Origin: Deuterostichococcus epilithicus
Taxonomy: Eukaryota; Chlorophyta; Trebouxiophyceae; Prasiolales; Stichococcaceae
Direction of reading: 5' to 3'
DNA length: 64,000 nt
Assembly: GCA_033439295.1 (NCBI GenBank)
Contig: JAVTLE010000005.1
Location: 3,336,501-3,400,500, forward strand
Below the pieces are notes generated by a model that was not told the DNA's origin, searched no databases, and worked only from the letters and a program-made list of their open reading frames with translations. A program made the translations under genes and the position numbers. Below, in pieces: positions 33,646 through 43,788 of the stretch (its first letter is position 1; every line of letters begins with the position of its first letter).

Positions 33646-35607
33646 ATGGCTTTCGCAACCGCGCACGGCATGAAGATGTCGAGCTTGCAGACCCGCAGCG
33701 TCGGGATCAAGTCCAGCATGAACAGCCGCCGTGTGCAGCCGCGGAACGCCTCCGTCCTCGTTGTGCGCGCCGAGAAGAACCTGCGCGACGAAGTGCCCGG
33801 TGCAAATACCACCATTGCTCGCTTTCGTTCGTTCGACTGTCTTCGAATGTTTCATTTATGGAGATTCATACCATTGCCAATGCTGGTGTGCCTGGATGGG
33901 ACGTTCTGTGACGCGACTTCGCCCTGAAAGCACGTGACGTCGACATCGCAGGTGCACCGGGAATCAGCGTCCCCGACCGCGGCCAGAAGGACAGCTACGA
34001 GTGAGTGTTTTGTGCTAGGAAAGTCTTGCAATGCTGGCGCGCCTGCGACATGCCCGTCTGTCGATTATGCAGAGCAGCGCTCAATCGGGGCTCGTCTGTC
34101 TTTTATGATTGTTGCCCGGCCTTGACCGGCTTGCCTGGCCTTGACCTGCTCTGGAGTTGCAGACCAGAACCAGTCCGACGCATGCACGTCAGTTGCCTGC
34201 TGCTGCTTTTTCGAGGGTATGCATTTTAGTCCAGTCTTGTGACTGATGCAAGCATGATTGAGAGACCATCGTCCTGCCTTGTGCAGGCGCATTGAGGAAC
34301 CCGTGCGGGGTGACAGTGTGAAGCTGGACGGTGGCCCTCCCGTCGGCCAGCGCCGTGAGGCGCGCGATGACCTTTACATCCAGACCGATGGCTCCGCTGA
34401 GAAGCAGGGTGCGCATCAATCATTGAAACATTGTTTTTTTCAATGCTTGAAAGCATCGATGCATCACATGCAAGCACCAAATACCAAATACCAGTGACTC
34501 ATTCGCTTTGTTCTACTCGCAGCCCTGGGTACCGAGGTCGCCTTCCCTGGTGAGCCTGCCTTACGTCAATAAGCAAGCTCACTCAATCATGTCGGAGCAT
34601 ACCTTACTGCGTTGCACTGCCAAGCCTATACATGTCGTATTGACCACACGTCCATGAAGCATCGATGCTACCAGAGTCAAGAGCTTCTTTTTGCAGCTGC
34701 TGGCCTAGACCCACCCGCCATCACTTGAGGCCTTGAGTTTGCGAAGGATGTTCTCATATCGTTTCGGCTGTCTTTATGCAGATGCAATGCGCTTCAACGG
34801 GGCAGCGCCAGAGATCATCAATTCGCGCCTTGCCATGCTGGTGTGCAGAATTAAGAGTTGATGCCAGAACATTTCAAAGCAATGCGCTGCTGCTTGGCAG
34901 CTAGATGCATCCTGTCATGTAGGTTTTGGTTGTGTCAAATGGCAGCTGTCGAATGGCAGCATGGCAGCTGTTGAATGGCAGCATGGCACTGAGTGGCTCA
35001 GTCTTCCCCCAACTGACCACTGCTGGCTGCTGCAGGGTTGCGTCGCGGCGATCTCTGCCGAGCTGACGACACATGCCACTGTGTTCGAGCAGGTACGATG
35101 CAATGTCACCTACTGACATGATTGGTTCTATGCTCAATCTGGGGCAACCCAAGCTGCAGCAGCCTCTACTGAACTAGAGCTTAGCGCTACATCTTCCTTG
35201 CAGTTCTCTAAGACTCCGGGCCCTATCATTGGCACATTCGTCCTTTTCTCGGTGGCCAGCCTCATCCCCATCCTCAAGGGTGTACCGCGCCGTGGCGGCA
35301 AGTACTGGGGTGGCCTGCCCCAGTTCACGCCCGACGCTGAGCTGACGTGCGCTTTCTTCAACCTGTTGCTGGTGTATACTCGCCTGTGTGCAAGACCACC
35401 CAACCGCTCGTGTATGCAAAGCTGGCAAAGAATCCCGCCGCAGAACCACACCTCCGTTGTCCTCTTCGTCTTTCACACATGCGCAGCTCTTCTTCAGGTT
35501 TTCTGATGATTTTTTGTTTTCATTACATCAGGACTGGACGCGTGGCCATGCTGGGGTTCCTGGGTATCGTCGTCACCGAGCTGATCACTAAGCTGCCTGC
35601 TGTCTAG
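33646..35607 (+). CDS. Early light-inducible protein (ELIP), copy 2
   Basis: About nine exons: 33646-33799, 33952-34000, 34287-34407, 34522-34549, 34782-34840, 35037-35091, 35204-35346 and 35531-35607. MAFATAHGMKMSSLQTRSV begins a plastid transit peptide ending near VLVVRA. Then come a Gly/Pro/Asp-rich region (KLDGGPPVGQR), helix I (APEIINSRLAML, then CVAAISAELTTHATVFEQ), a middle helix IIGTFVLFSVASLIPILKG, the GVPRRGGKYWGGLP loop, and helix III GRVAMLGFLGIVVTELI with stop at 35605-35607. Joining AC at 35346 to GACTGG at 35531 restores ELTTGRVAM. Same architecture as copies 1 and 3, but on the opposite strand. Predicted thylakoid photoprotection protein. Confidence 0.9.
34937..34990 (+). repeat. 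Imperfect tandem repeat in an ELIP 2 intron
   Basis: The unit aatggcagctgtYga followed by atggcagc is repeated about twice directly upstream of the exon encoding CVAAISAEL. It is short and may simply be slippage. Confidence 0.55.
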
Positions 35608-37672
35608 GCTCGGTCTGGCCAAAGGCACACCGTGCTGAGCAGAGCAGTAGTCTGACCAGCCGACGCCATCAGTGTTTAGGATTGTATATTTTGCAACCAA
35701 GGCATGTCAGCAGCTCTTCCATTGTTGAATTCTAAATCACAACAACCTTTCAGCAGTTTGATGATTCTCATAATTTGATTGTAATGTCTCAACATTCTTC
35801 CGTGCACATTGCACATATGTGTAATCTTACGACTTCAGTACGTACCTATAGTGCGGTGCAAAATTATTCGCCTTCACTTTGGAAATTCACAGCACTTAGC
35901 ACAGAGCGACTCTGGCTGCGCCCCGCCCAGTGCCAGAAAGCCGTGACACTGGGGAATATTTCTGGACACATGGGGCATGATTCCCTTGTCCGACGTGGAG
36001 GGTTCTCTAGTAAGATTCTTGAATAGACAATATAGACAGAAGTGTGCCCGCCCTGTGGCACACACCCCCATGTTTGAGGGCTGCCTGCAGCAGCCACATG
36101 CAACGAGTGGCGCTGCCCTCTTCACAGATCGCAGCTATGTATCTGTTCCTCAGGATGTGGGGCGCTGCGCCGCTCACGCCGCTCTTGGCGCCGGCCAAAG
36201 GTCAAAGGGTTTGATTGGGAGCCACTGTAAGAGACAACAGATTGGCATCTTCCGCAAAAACTTGGGCTCCAGCACTGCTGGAAGCGATGCAGTGCCGCAA
36301 ACCACCCTGCATGTGTTGCTCACATTCCAGTCACTGTGAAAATGGCTGGTACCGCCGCGGCATCGCGCTGTGCGCGGCGCCGCAGACGGCCGAACCGGGC
36401 AAAGTCGCCATCTGTCACCACCTCCTTTTCAAACGGCTGCACGTGACGGCGTATTCCTCGCTCAATAGGCCGCCCATTGCAGTGCCCCTTTTACGAGAGC
36501 TCGGTCAAAGTATTTTAATCCACGTGCTGCCCGCTCAGGCGCATGGACATGGCACACAAGCAACGTCGATTTTCGTTCTCAAACAGCTGTCAGACAGGGG
36601 CGAATAATATTGCACCACACTATATATATGTTTCAAAGTTCCTTGTGCATATGAAAATTTGTCACTTGCCACTCTCTCGCTCACCTACCTATCGGTCGTT
36701 CTCATTCGTTTGACCAACATTGCCATCAGTCCCCACCAGCCCTTTCCAACGTACATGCATACAATCGTGCCATTAATGACAAGTGACTCTGCTGGGAGTT
36801 GGCCGTCGGCAGTGGAGTAGACTCCTTCACGCTGTGCATCATAACCTACACTATTATTCGTTGCGGTGTCATGGAGGCGAAGCTGGCTGTGAGGGCTGTG
36901 CCTATATATGCTTCCCTGCTTGCTACCTCCAGCAGCGACAGTGGCATCGAGAGCAAGCCAACAGCAGCAGGAGTAGCAGCAGCAGCAGCCGCAGCCGCAG
37001 CTGAGGCGTCGCCTGCCGGCAGCAGATGTTGGCTGGGAGACGGGTGTACTGTAGACTATTGGCTCTGTGCCTTTTCCCTGGCGGCCTGTCGCCATGCATC
37101 CTGGCTACGTACCTACAGGCTGGCAGCCGTCCGCTTCCGTGCTGGGTGTTTCCTCTCTGCTGCGGGGGCCGTGACTGGCGCTGCAGGTGCAGCGGGCGGC
37201 AGTGGCACGCTGCTTCTGGAGAGTCCTGTCCGACGTTCCTGCGTTCAGTGCGGCCCCGGAGCAGTGGAGTCTTTTTGCTGCCCAAAGGGTTTGATGAGCG
37301 CCGCCCCGCCGAGCACTACTGCCATTCAAAAGCTTGGCCCTTGGTCATGCTGAGAGGTCTGCATATCAGTCCTTGCGCGCACAGCGACCCAGTATGTGGT
37401 CGGCTAGCCCGAATAAGGTTATATGACAGCATTTCTGTGATATAAGCTGCATAGTAGCATTTCTGCCGCTTGCCGCCGCACCCTTGCTACTTCGGCTTTG
37501 TTGTTGCCGCCTACTACCTAGCTGCAGGTGAGTCTGGGCCGCAGTGCTGCCACATTAGGATATTAAACATTACTACCCAAGCAAACATTGCATTGCAGCA
37601 ATAATGTCGGATACTGCAGCAACAGTACCTAGTTCAGTTTCCAAACATATATAGTTTTACATATATAGTTTT
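35608..37672. other. Two-kilobase spacer, ELIP 2 to GNAT
   Basis: The region is less GC-rich than the genes. It includes tatatatat-type tracts near 36620 and 37640-37670, and a GCAGCA/GCCGCA run near 36961-36995. A plus-strand open frame covers 36799-37353 but starts at a non-ATG codon. From its first ATG (about 36870) it encodes Ala-rich sequence with no recognised domain. I see nothing here that I would call a gene. Confidence 0.4.
37657..37661 (-). terminator. TGTAA poly(A) signal of the GNAT gene
   Basis: TGTAA on the minus strand about 12 bases after the GNAT stop, in an AT-rich patch. Assignment is by motif and position; the short distance makes it less certain than the XRN1 example. 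Confidence 0.35.
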
Positions 37673-39598
37673 TTAGTTTGATCGTGTGCCACTGGCTAAC
37701 GAGTCCATGGCATCCCTTTTTCCCCGACTCAGTGTCTTGCGCATCAGATACCGCCGGTCCAGGCCCACCACCGACCGTATGAAACTGTCCCGTTTCACTT
37801 CTGTAAACCCCGCGCGCTCATACATCGCTGCCGCCTCCTTGTCTTTGAACCTGTCGTGAGCAAACTGGATGATGAACTGTGTGCAGCCACAGTCCTCCAG
37901 CATGCGTGAGCGTCCGTACTCCTGGCTTGCAACTCCTTGCAGCCTAGGGAAGACGCGTGTCCCGCGCAAACTGCAAGAGCAACAGTCCCTGCCCAAAGAT
38001 GAGCAGGGATGCATATCCTTTACTAGAAGTTGGCTGCCACCTGCTATGCCAACACCTGCTGCGCGCTGCCGTATTTTGTTCCCATACGGGCCAGTCGGAC
38101 AGCGCTTGGCAGAAAGGTTCAGATTCTTCACCTCAGGTGCAGGTAGATGACCGGGTACGAGGCGACCTGAGTCAGGCGCTCCGCGGCGCGCAGCAGGTGC
38201 ATGCCGTAGCCGCGCCGCCGGTGCTCCGGCGCCGTGCACATGTTGCCCAGGTATGCGCTGTCCTGCATGAGGCGCATGGGGGGCGTGGTCTGACTGCAGG
38301 TCGCGTGTGCATCAGCTCCTTCTTCGAGGGCCGCTGCATGAGCCAGCACAGCCTGGCGTCACTTCCGAGTCGGCAGCCCCTGCATGCCCGCCACAGGCGT
38401 TGCCTGGCAGGCAGCCAGCGTGCACGACACCATCCCGGCGCAAGCCCCGCCGACTGCCGTTTGCTCTGATTCGCAAGCCACTCGAAGTGCAAAACCTCAC
38501 CGGCGGTGGGTTGAGGGTGAGAAACTTGGTTCGGGTGGCCTCGGTGAATGCCATCTCCACCGTGCCCACCAGCACGCCGTCGTCACCGCCGGTCGGCCCC
38601 TGCCGCGCAGTCGCTGCTCGGGGCGCTGTCCCTGTAGGCGCCGCCGCTGCCCCCCGGTCCCCGGGCTGGCCTGGCTCTGCAGCGGGGCTGGCGCCATCAC
38701 CATTGCCGGTGCTGCCGCTCGGCTGTTGCTGCATTGCTGCAGGCGCTGCAGAGCCTGCCGCAGCCAGGGCTGCCGGCGCTGCCTCCGAACTGCCTGCTGC
38801 CGAGATGCCCGCGCCGCCGGCGTCGCCTGGACTGTACGCCGCCGCTGGCGCAGCAGGAGTCGCCGCCGGCCCCGCAGGCGACGGCCGCAGCTTTGCCACC
38901 AGCACAATTGCGTCCGGCGCGATGCGCAGGTGGTTCTCCAGGTACGTCCGGATCTGGCCTCGCATGTACCGCGAGTAGAGGCCGATCACATCGTCCGTCG
39001 CCGCGAAGGTGTCTGTCAGCAGGTCGGTCGCCTCGTCCAGGCTCGAATCCGTCAGCGGGCGGATGACCAGCGTGCCTGCCTCAACCTCCGCCTGTTGTCG
39101 ACAGCTGGATGTTGATCAGGGCACGCCACCTGGCTGAAAATTTGCAAAGAGCTGTGAATCCCGTCGCGCAGCCACGCGGGCATAGGACAGAATAAGAAAG
39201 AAGAGCAAATTCTTCATGGCTGCAACATTCCGCAGCTCACGCATGGCAGCCAGCACCCACAATGCTTGCCTCATAGCGGAAGTTGATCATTCCCACCCTG
39301 ATGTCATTCTGCGGTACAGGGTCCTAGTAGTGAGCGCGTTCCGATCCAGTCTGAGCCAACTGTTGCACGTGTAGCGACGACACTGCAACTCAAGCTGACG
39401 TCAGAACCTACCTTCGGGCTGAAGCGGCCGAGCTTGCGTACTGCGGGCGCCGCCTCCGGTGCTGTTTCCTGCGGCGGGGTCTGGAACGCCGTTGCGACTC
39501 GGCATTGCCGGTGCCTCCGGCGCAGCTGTGAGGGCCGTGCTGCTGCGCCTGGCGATGCTCGTCGCTGCAGCTGGCACGGTGAGAACGACACGCTGCAT
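37673..39598 (-). CDS. GNAT-family N-acetyltransferase, probably plastid-targeted
   Basis: Exons near 39410-39598, 39250-39290, 38512-39091, 38398-38500, 38150-38330 and 37673-37880. The N-terminus MQRVVLTVPAAATSIARRSS is a typical plastid transit peptide. The acetyltransferase fold is seen as VIRPLTDSSLDEATDLLTDT, then VGTVEMAF, the acetyl-CoA loop YLGNMCTAPEHRRRGYGMHL (R/QxxGxG type), YPVIYLHLR, and AAAMYERAGFTEV. A disordered Ala/Pro/Gly-rich insertion of about 100 residues (38600-38860) splits the domain between strands, which is longer than in most relatives. GNATs transfer acetyl groups to protein N-termini or lysines; plastid members in plants often do both. The exact substrate cannot be read from sequence. 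Confidence 0.8.
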
Positions 39599-40264
39599 CT
39601 TGCCGGTCCACTGCGGAGCCACCGCTGTTCCATGTGAGGCAGTGCCTGCTTTGATCCAAGACTGTGCGATTGCCTCAATCTGATAATTGCAGTTCTTGAA
39701 CTCTGCGAAATGTTAGACTCTGCTACGGCTGCACGAAGTCTGAAACCTGATGCTATTGTAGAACAAAACGTCAGTGTAAAATGTTGCGAAAGCTTCCTGA
39801 TCCACGGCCAGCACCGCCCGAGCTACTGTGACGCAGAGGTCTTCCAGTTTGTGCAGCGGCCAGAGGCATCGCTATGATCGCGGCGTCGCGAAGCGTGGCC
39901 GACCGAGAGTGATTTATGCCTTTAGCGATTGGGGGCAGGTGCACTGCTTTTTGCGATTCAAGGCAGGTTTCCCTTCCTCTGAAAGGGAGTCTTCCCGAAA
40001 ATTTGAGCAATAGCTGAAGGTGTATTGAATTGATTTGACTTTCACTTATCATTTACCCTAATAACTATCTTGGAATAGAGATGGACTCTCAGCTGAGATG
40101 AGTTCGTTCCTCTGGATTTGCCGGATCTCGAGCTTGCTTGCACTTCTATACCACGCCTTCCACCTCCGCCGAGTCCTGCAAACCGTCCCTAGCAGCTCGA
40201 AATTGCCTACGTCGCGCGGCTGCGACTCCTGCTGTAGGCGTCACTGTAAGAGATCTTTGCCAGC
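39599..40264. other. Divergent promoter region, GNAT / small protein A
   Basis: About 665 bases between divergent starts. AT-rich sequence at 40010-40085 could be promoter. No coding exon is supported. Confidence 0.35.
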
Positions 40265-40729
40265 ATGTCTAAGATGGCAGTTTTGCGAACTGGAGCCATC
40301 GCCGCTGGTGCCGCGCGAGGCGTCGTCAGCCCAGTGTTTGGCCACGGCCAAGTAGCGCTGGAGCCGGCCCAGGAGCCGGCACCAGAGCCTGCGCAGCGAC
40401 CGCGGAAGGTTCGTGTGCTTCGAAAAGGGCCTCTCCATTTTTCGCCTGGTCCGTCGCGTACTCCGCACCCGGGAGCCGGTGCGGCTTGCAGAGGCGGATG
40501 AGTGTTGATACAGCCTGCCAATCTTCCGTCTATATCCGGCCTGGACCCTGGACTGCACGGCGAGCGCGCTTTTGTTGCGTTCCTGCTGTTTGCTGGTTTG
40601 CCTTATCTGGCACGCGAGGGACTGCATGCCCCGCCTGCACGCGCGCAGCTTGCACCAGGGGCCTCGCTTACAGCTCTTTTGGACTTTGAAGACCCAGAGA
40701 TGCCGCCCTCGCTGGGAGGCCGTGCATAA
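40265..40729 (+). CDS. Small organelle-type protein A, unknown function
   Basis: Two exons, 40265-40408 and 40514-40729, joined in phase 0 to give 119 residues. MSKMAVLRTGAIAAGAARGV is basic and Ala-rich, like a mitochondrial or plastid presequence. It is followed by a Pro/Glu run (PAQEPAPEPAQ), then one hydrophobic helix (AFVAFLLFAGLPYLARE) and an acidic tail LLDFEDPEMPP. I do not recognise the family. It may be a small membrane-anchored organellar subunit. Confidence 0.5.
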
Positions 40730-41090
40730 TTCCTTCGCTCCAATCTTCTGCATTATGTCGGCCTGATGCGCGGCAGCGCTCGCGGTAGGTCCTGTCCGAC
40801 GGTGTGAGCCACGTTGCGGAGATAGACGAGACGTTTCGAGGCGGCCAATGTCGCCACGTTGCCAAATTGGTGGGGTGTCCTAGTCACGACTCGTGCTGTC
40901 GAGTCAGCCACCGGCACTCGCAGACTGCTCGGGGCGCGCGGCACCTTGAGCAAGACGCCGAGTGGCTGTCCTGCCTCCTCAAAAACCGTTTTGAATCGAA
41001 TCGATTCAATTGATAAAGCCCCAAGCCACTTGCAGAGGCGTAGCCGCCGTCGCCAGTTTCGCTTTCACTTTCACTGACCCACGCCAATGC
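40730..41090. other. Spacer between small proteins A and B
   Basis: About 360 bases with no supported exon. It holds the 3' end of protein A and the promoter or an undetected first exon of protein B, which has the same orientation. Confidence 0.35.
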
Positions 41091-42340
41091 ATGCCACTCG
41101 TGCAGACCTTCAGCCTGCACATCGGCGCGGACCTGAAGCTGCCGACGCCCAACGCCGCGCGGCACTCCAGCTACGAGGCGGCGCCCGCCGCAGTGCCTGC
41201 CGCGCAGGCGGCGTCCGACCCCTTTGAGGGCCTGCCCTTCCGCGCAATGGCTGAGCGCATGGGCGCCGCCATGAGCCCCGTAGTGCAGGCGGTGAGTACT
41301 GAAAGAATCTTGCCCATCATGACACGTTTCTGGCGAGCCTGCATGTCGCGTTGCCCCGAGTGATTGCGCACTCAGCGATGCTGTCTTCCTGACGGGCAGC
41401 ACCCTCGCCTGTTCGTGTCCCCCCATGCATCTTCTTTGGCCATCCCGTCGGCCAGCAGCGCCCGCAGCAACGCTTGTCAAGTGTCAGAGTCTCTCGAGCG
41501 CCGCGTCTCGTGCGCCACTCCTTAGGCCGCTTTTGCACAACAGGTCAAGGAAGACGCTCGGACGAAGCGGCTGCGGGAGGCGGGCCTCTTGGGCAACCAG
41601 GCAGCAGAGGTGGCGGTGCCATCCATCCCCCACTTCCTGCCTTTCACTCGCTGGTGGGGCCTCACTACCGCCTGGGAACCAGTGTTCGGATGCTGTCTCA
41701 TCCTTGACTTCCTTTGCCCGTGTTGGGGCTCGTGCAGCTCGGGCTTAGGAGGGTGCCGTTCCACGCCCATATGCAGTCGCCGCTGCAGTTGCTTGGTGCG
41801 GGGCGGCTGGATGACCAGTGTATGATGATGCAGGTTGTTCGTCCTGCAGCTGAAGCTCTCAGCTGTTGTGGAAACAAGTCTTCCCCCATGCTTGAAACGC
41901 CGAGTTGCTTGTCATTGTTCTCTCTTTGATGTGACCACCGGTGCACCGAATTGACGCGCGACACCAGGTCTGAGAACCGCCGTTTGCCTGACCTGCAGGG
42001 CGGCGCAGAGCGAGACCATGAAGTCGACGTTTGTGGTGGAGGGAGAGCGCAAGCGCGCGCGCCTGTCCTGGTACCACCCGGACGACACGGTGGGCGCCGT
42101 TGAAATTTGATTTTGCTCAGCTTTTGCACGAGCGCCGCCTGACGGCGAGCATGACCCGGTCAGCCCAGCAACTCGACTGCGAAGTGTCATGCATTGTAAT
42201 GTGATGCCGATCCCTGTCCATCTGGTCGTGTGCTCCTGATGCTGTTGCTCCATGTCGTGCAGATGGTGCCGCGCGGCTGGTGGAAGCTGGGTCTGCTGGA
42301 GGACCTCAAGTACTACAAGCCCTTCTCCACCACTTCCTGA
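41091..42340 (+). CDS. Small protein B, unknown function
   Basis: Five phase-0 exons (41091-41291, 41544-41609, 41738-41833, 42009-42089, 42263-42340) give 173 residues with GT/AG junctions. Seen in order: MPLVQTFSLHIGADLKLPTP, an Ala-rich linker, FRAMAERMGAAMSPVVQA, a charged helix EDARTKRLREAGLLG, STFVVEGERKRARLSWYHPD, and a distinctive end VPRGWWKLGLLEDLKYYKPF. There is no signal peptide or membrane span. The Trp/Tyr-rich C-terminus looks like a conserved functional segment, but I cannot name it. An extra 5' exon is possible because the ATG used lies close to an acceptor-like TGCAG. Confidence 0.55.
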
Positions 42341-43788
42341 TCGATGCGCATTCGTGGAGGGCGCGTTGCCGCCCACAAGGCGCTGCTGCATGCGCGTAGT
42401 AGAGTGGGCGGAGGGTCAATTGCGCGCATGGCAGCCCACAGAGGGCTGTGGGATGTACATTTTGCTGGAGCGGAGGCGTTTGTGGAGGGACGGAGATGAG
42501 GCGGAGTTGAGTTTGTGGGAAATGGCTGAGAGGTCTTGGAGGGTCTGCTGCAGAACCATCATCGTCGGATGATGATGTCGTCTGCAGCTTGTGACGGGTC
42601 AGGAGGGTCTGGAGTCGGCACAGGCCGGCGGCGGCAGCATACGTCATGCTGTCGTCACAGTCACGCAATCCGTTGTGTGGGATGCACCATTGTTGAAGGA
42701 GCCAAAAAGTCTTTTTTGGCGCTTGCCTCCGTTGTAGGACGTTGTGGCCCGTCTGGTTGTGGTGCGTACACACCCAAACACGCATGTTGTTCACATTCGG
42801 TGGGCCGACACGTTAGAATCTCGCTGTCGATGGCATCCAGCCAAGCTGTCCATCACTTTATAATTACGATCCTTTTCTATCTTTCACCATCATTCTTGCC
42901 GAGCGTAGCCACCTGCACACATAGCCACCTGCACAGCAATTTCAAAACATTCATGGAAAGCCACAGGCCTCCCAAACAACACACAGGCATCCTCAACAAC
43001 GCAACACCCCCACACCCCTCTCCCCCGCCACCCCGCGGCTGGTCCCAGCTGCCGGGCAATGCAAGCTGCCGCTAGGCTACGCCGTCGTACTGACACCCTG
43101 CCGCTGGCGGGGCTGGGGCTACCACAGGCTGGACGCTGGCGCCCATCTGGCGCCCCGGAGCATGATGCGCCGCAAGCCCGAGCGCGAATGCAAAAGTCTA
43201 TTGCTGCTATGCCGCAACCAGCATTGCCACGATACCACAACTCTGCGGCGCCATCACCGGCGGCGCCGCGGCCACGGCTGGCTGAGCTCCGTCGTGCGCC
43301 GGGGCGGCCAGCACACGAGGTGGGCAGGAGCACGCTGTTGCAGAGCGGCGCCGCTTGCTCGCCGCTGGGCTGCCGCCGCTCTGCCGTTAACAACCCGTCC
43401 AATACAAGGCGCCAGAAGCCCATCGGGCACCATAGGTGAGAGAGGGGGTCAAGGTGAGGTAGGGGGTCACAATGGAGATGGGGTATGCAACAAGGGGGCC
43501 TGCCTGCTGGGTACCCGTCTCTGTGGTGACCTCCTGTCTACTGAGTGACCCTTCTAACTGCCCGGATGTGGCAGGGTTCGATTATGGTATAGGGGTCTAA
43601 GATACTCCCTCATTGTGCCCAATGCGAACATGAAACCGCAGACAGCATCGAGTCAAGAGTCTAACCGTCTGTTCTGCAAGTCTAAAGAGGCGGACATGCT
43701 GCCAGGTCCTCCGCAGCTGCTGTCATGGCATCATTGGTTACAATCGGGCAGGTCCCTTCTTCGGGCCATTCCCTGCTGCCACCTTGGG
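42341..43788. other. Spacer between protein B and XRN1 (convergent)
   Basis: Holds two 3' ends. It contains a pyrimidine/CCAC-rich tract at 42990-43035 and a G-rich tract at 43440-43500. An ATG-started plus frame of 126 codons (43059-43439) is Arg/Ala/Pro-rich, lacks homology and overlaps an equally long minus frame, so I do not call it. Confidence 0.4.
43738..43742 (-). terminator. TGTAA poly(A) signal of XRN1
   Basis: TGTAA on the minus strand 47 bases after the XRN1 stop, a typical distance for chlorophyte poly(A) signals. Confidence 0.45.

Noticed and set aside
36799-37353. 184-codon plus frame in the ELIP 2-GNAT spacer
   Set aside because: It begins at a non-ATG codon, includes a simple repeat and AT tracts, and shows no domain.
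43059-43439. 126-codon ATG-started plus frame
   Set aside because: Arg/Pro/Ala-rich and overlapped by an equally long minus frame. No homology; probably chance in GC-rich sequence.
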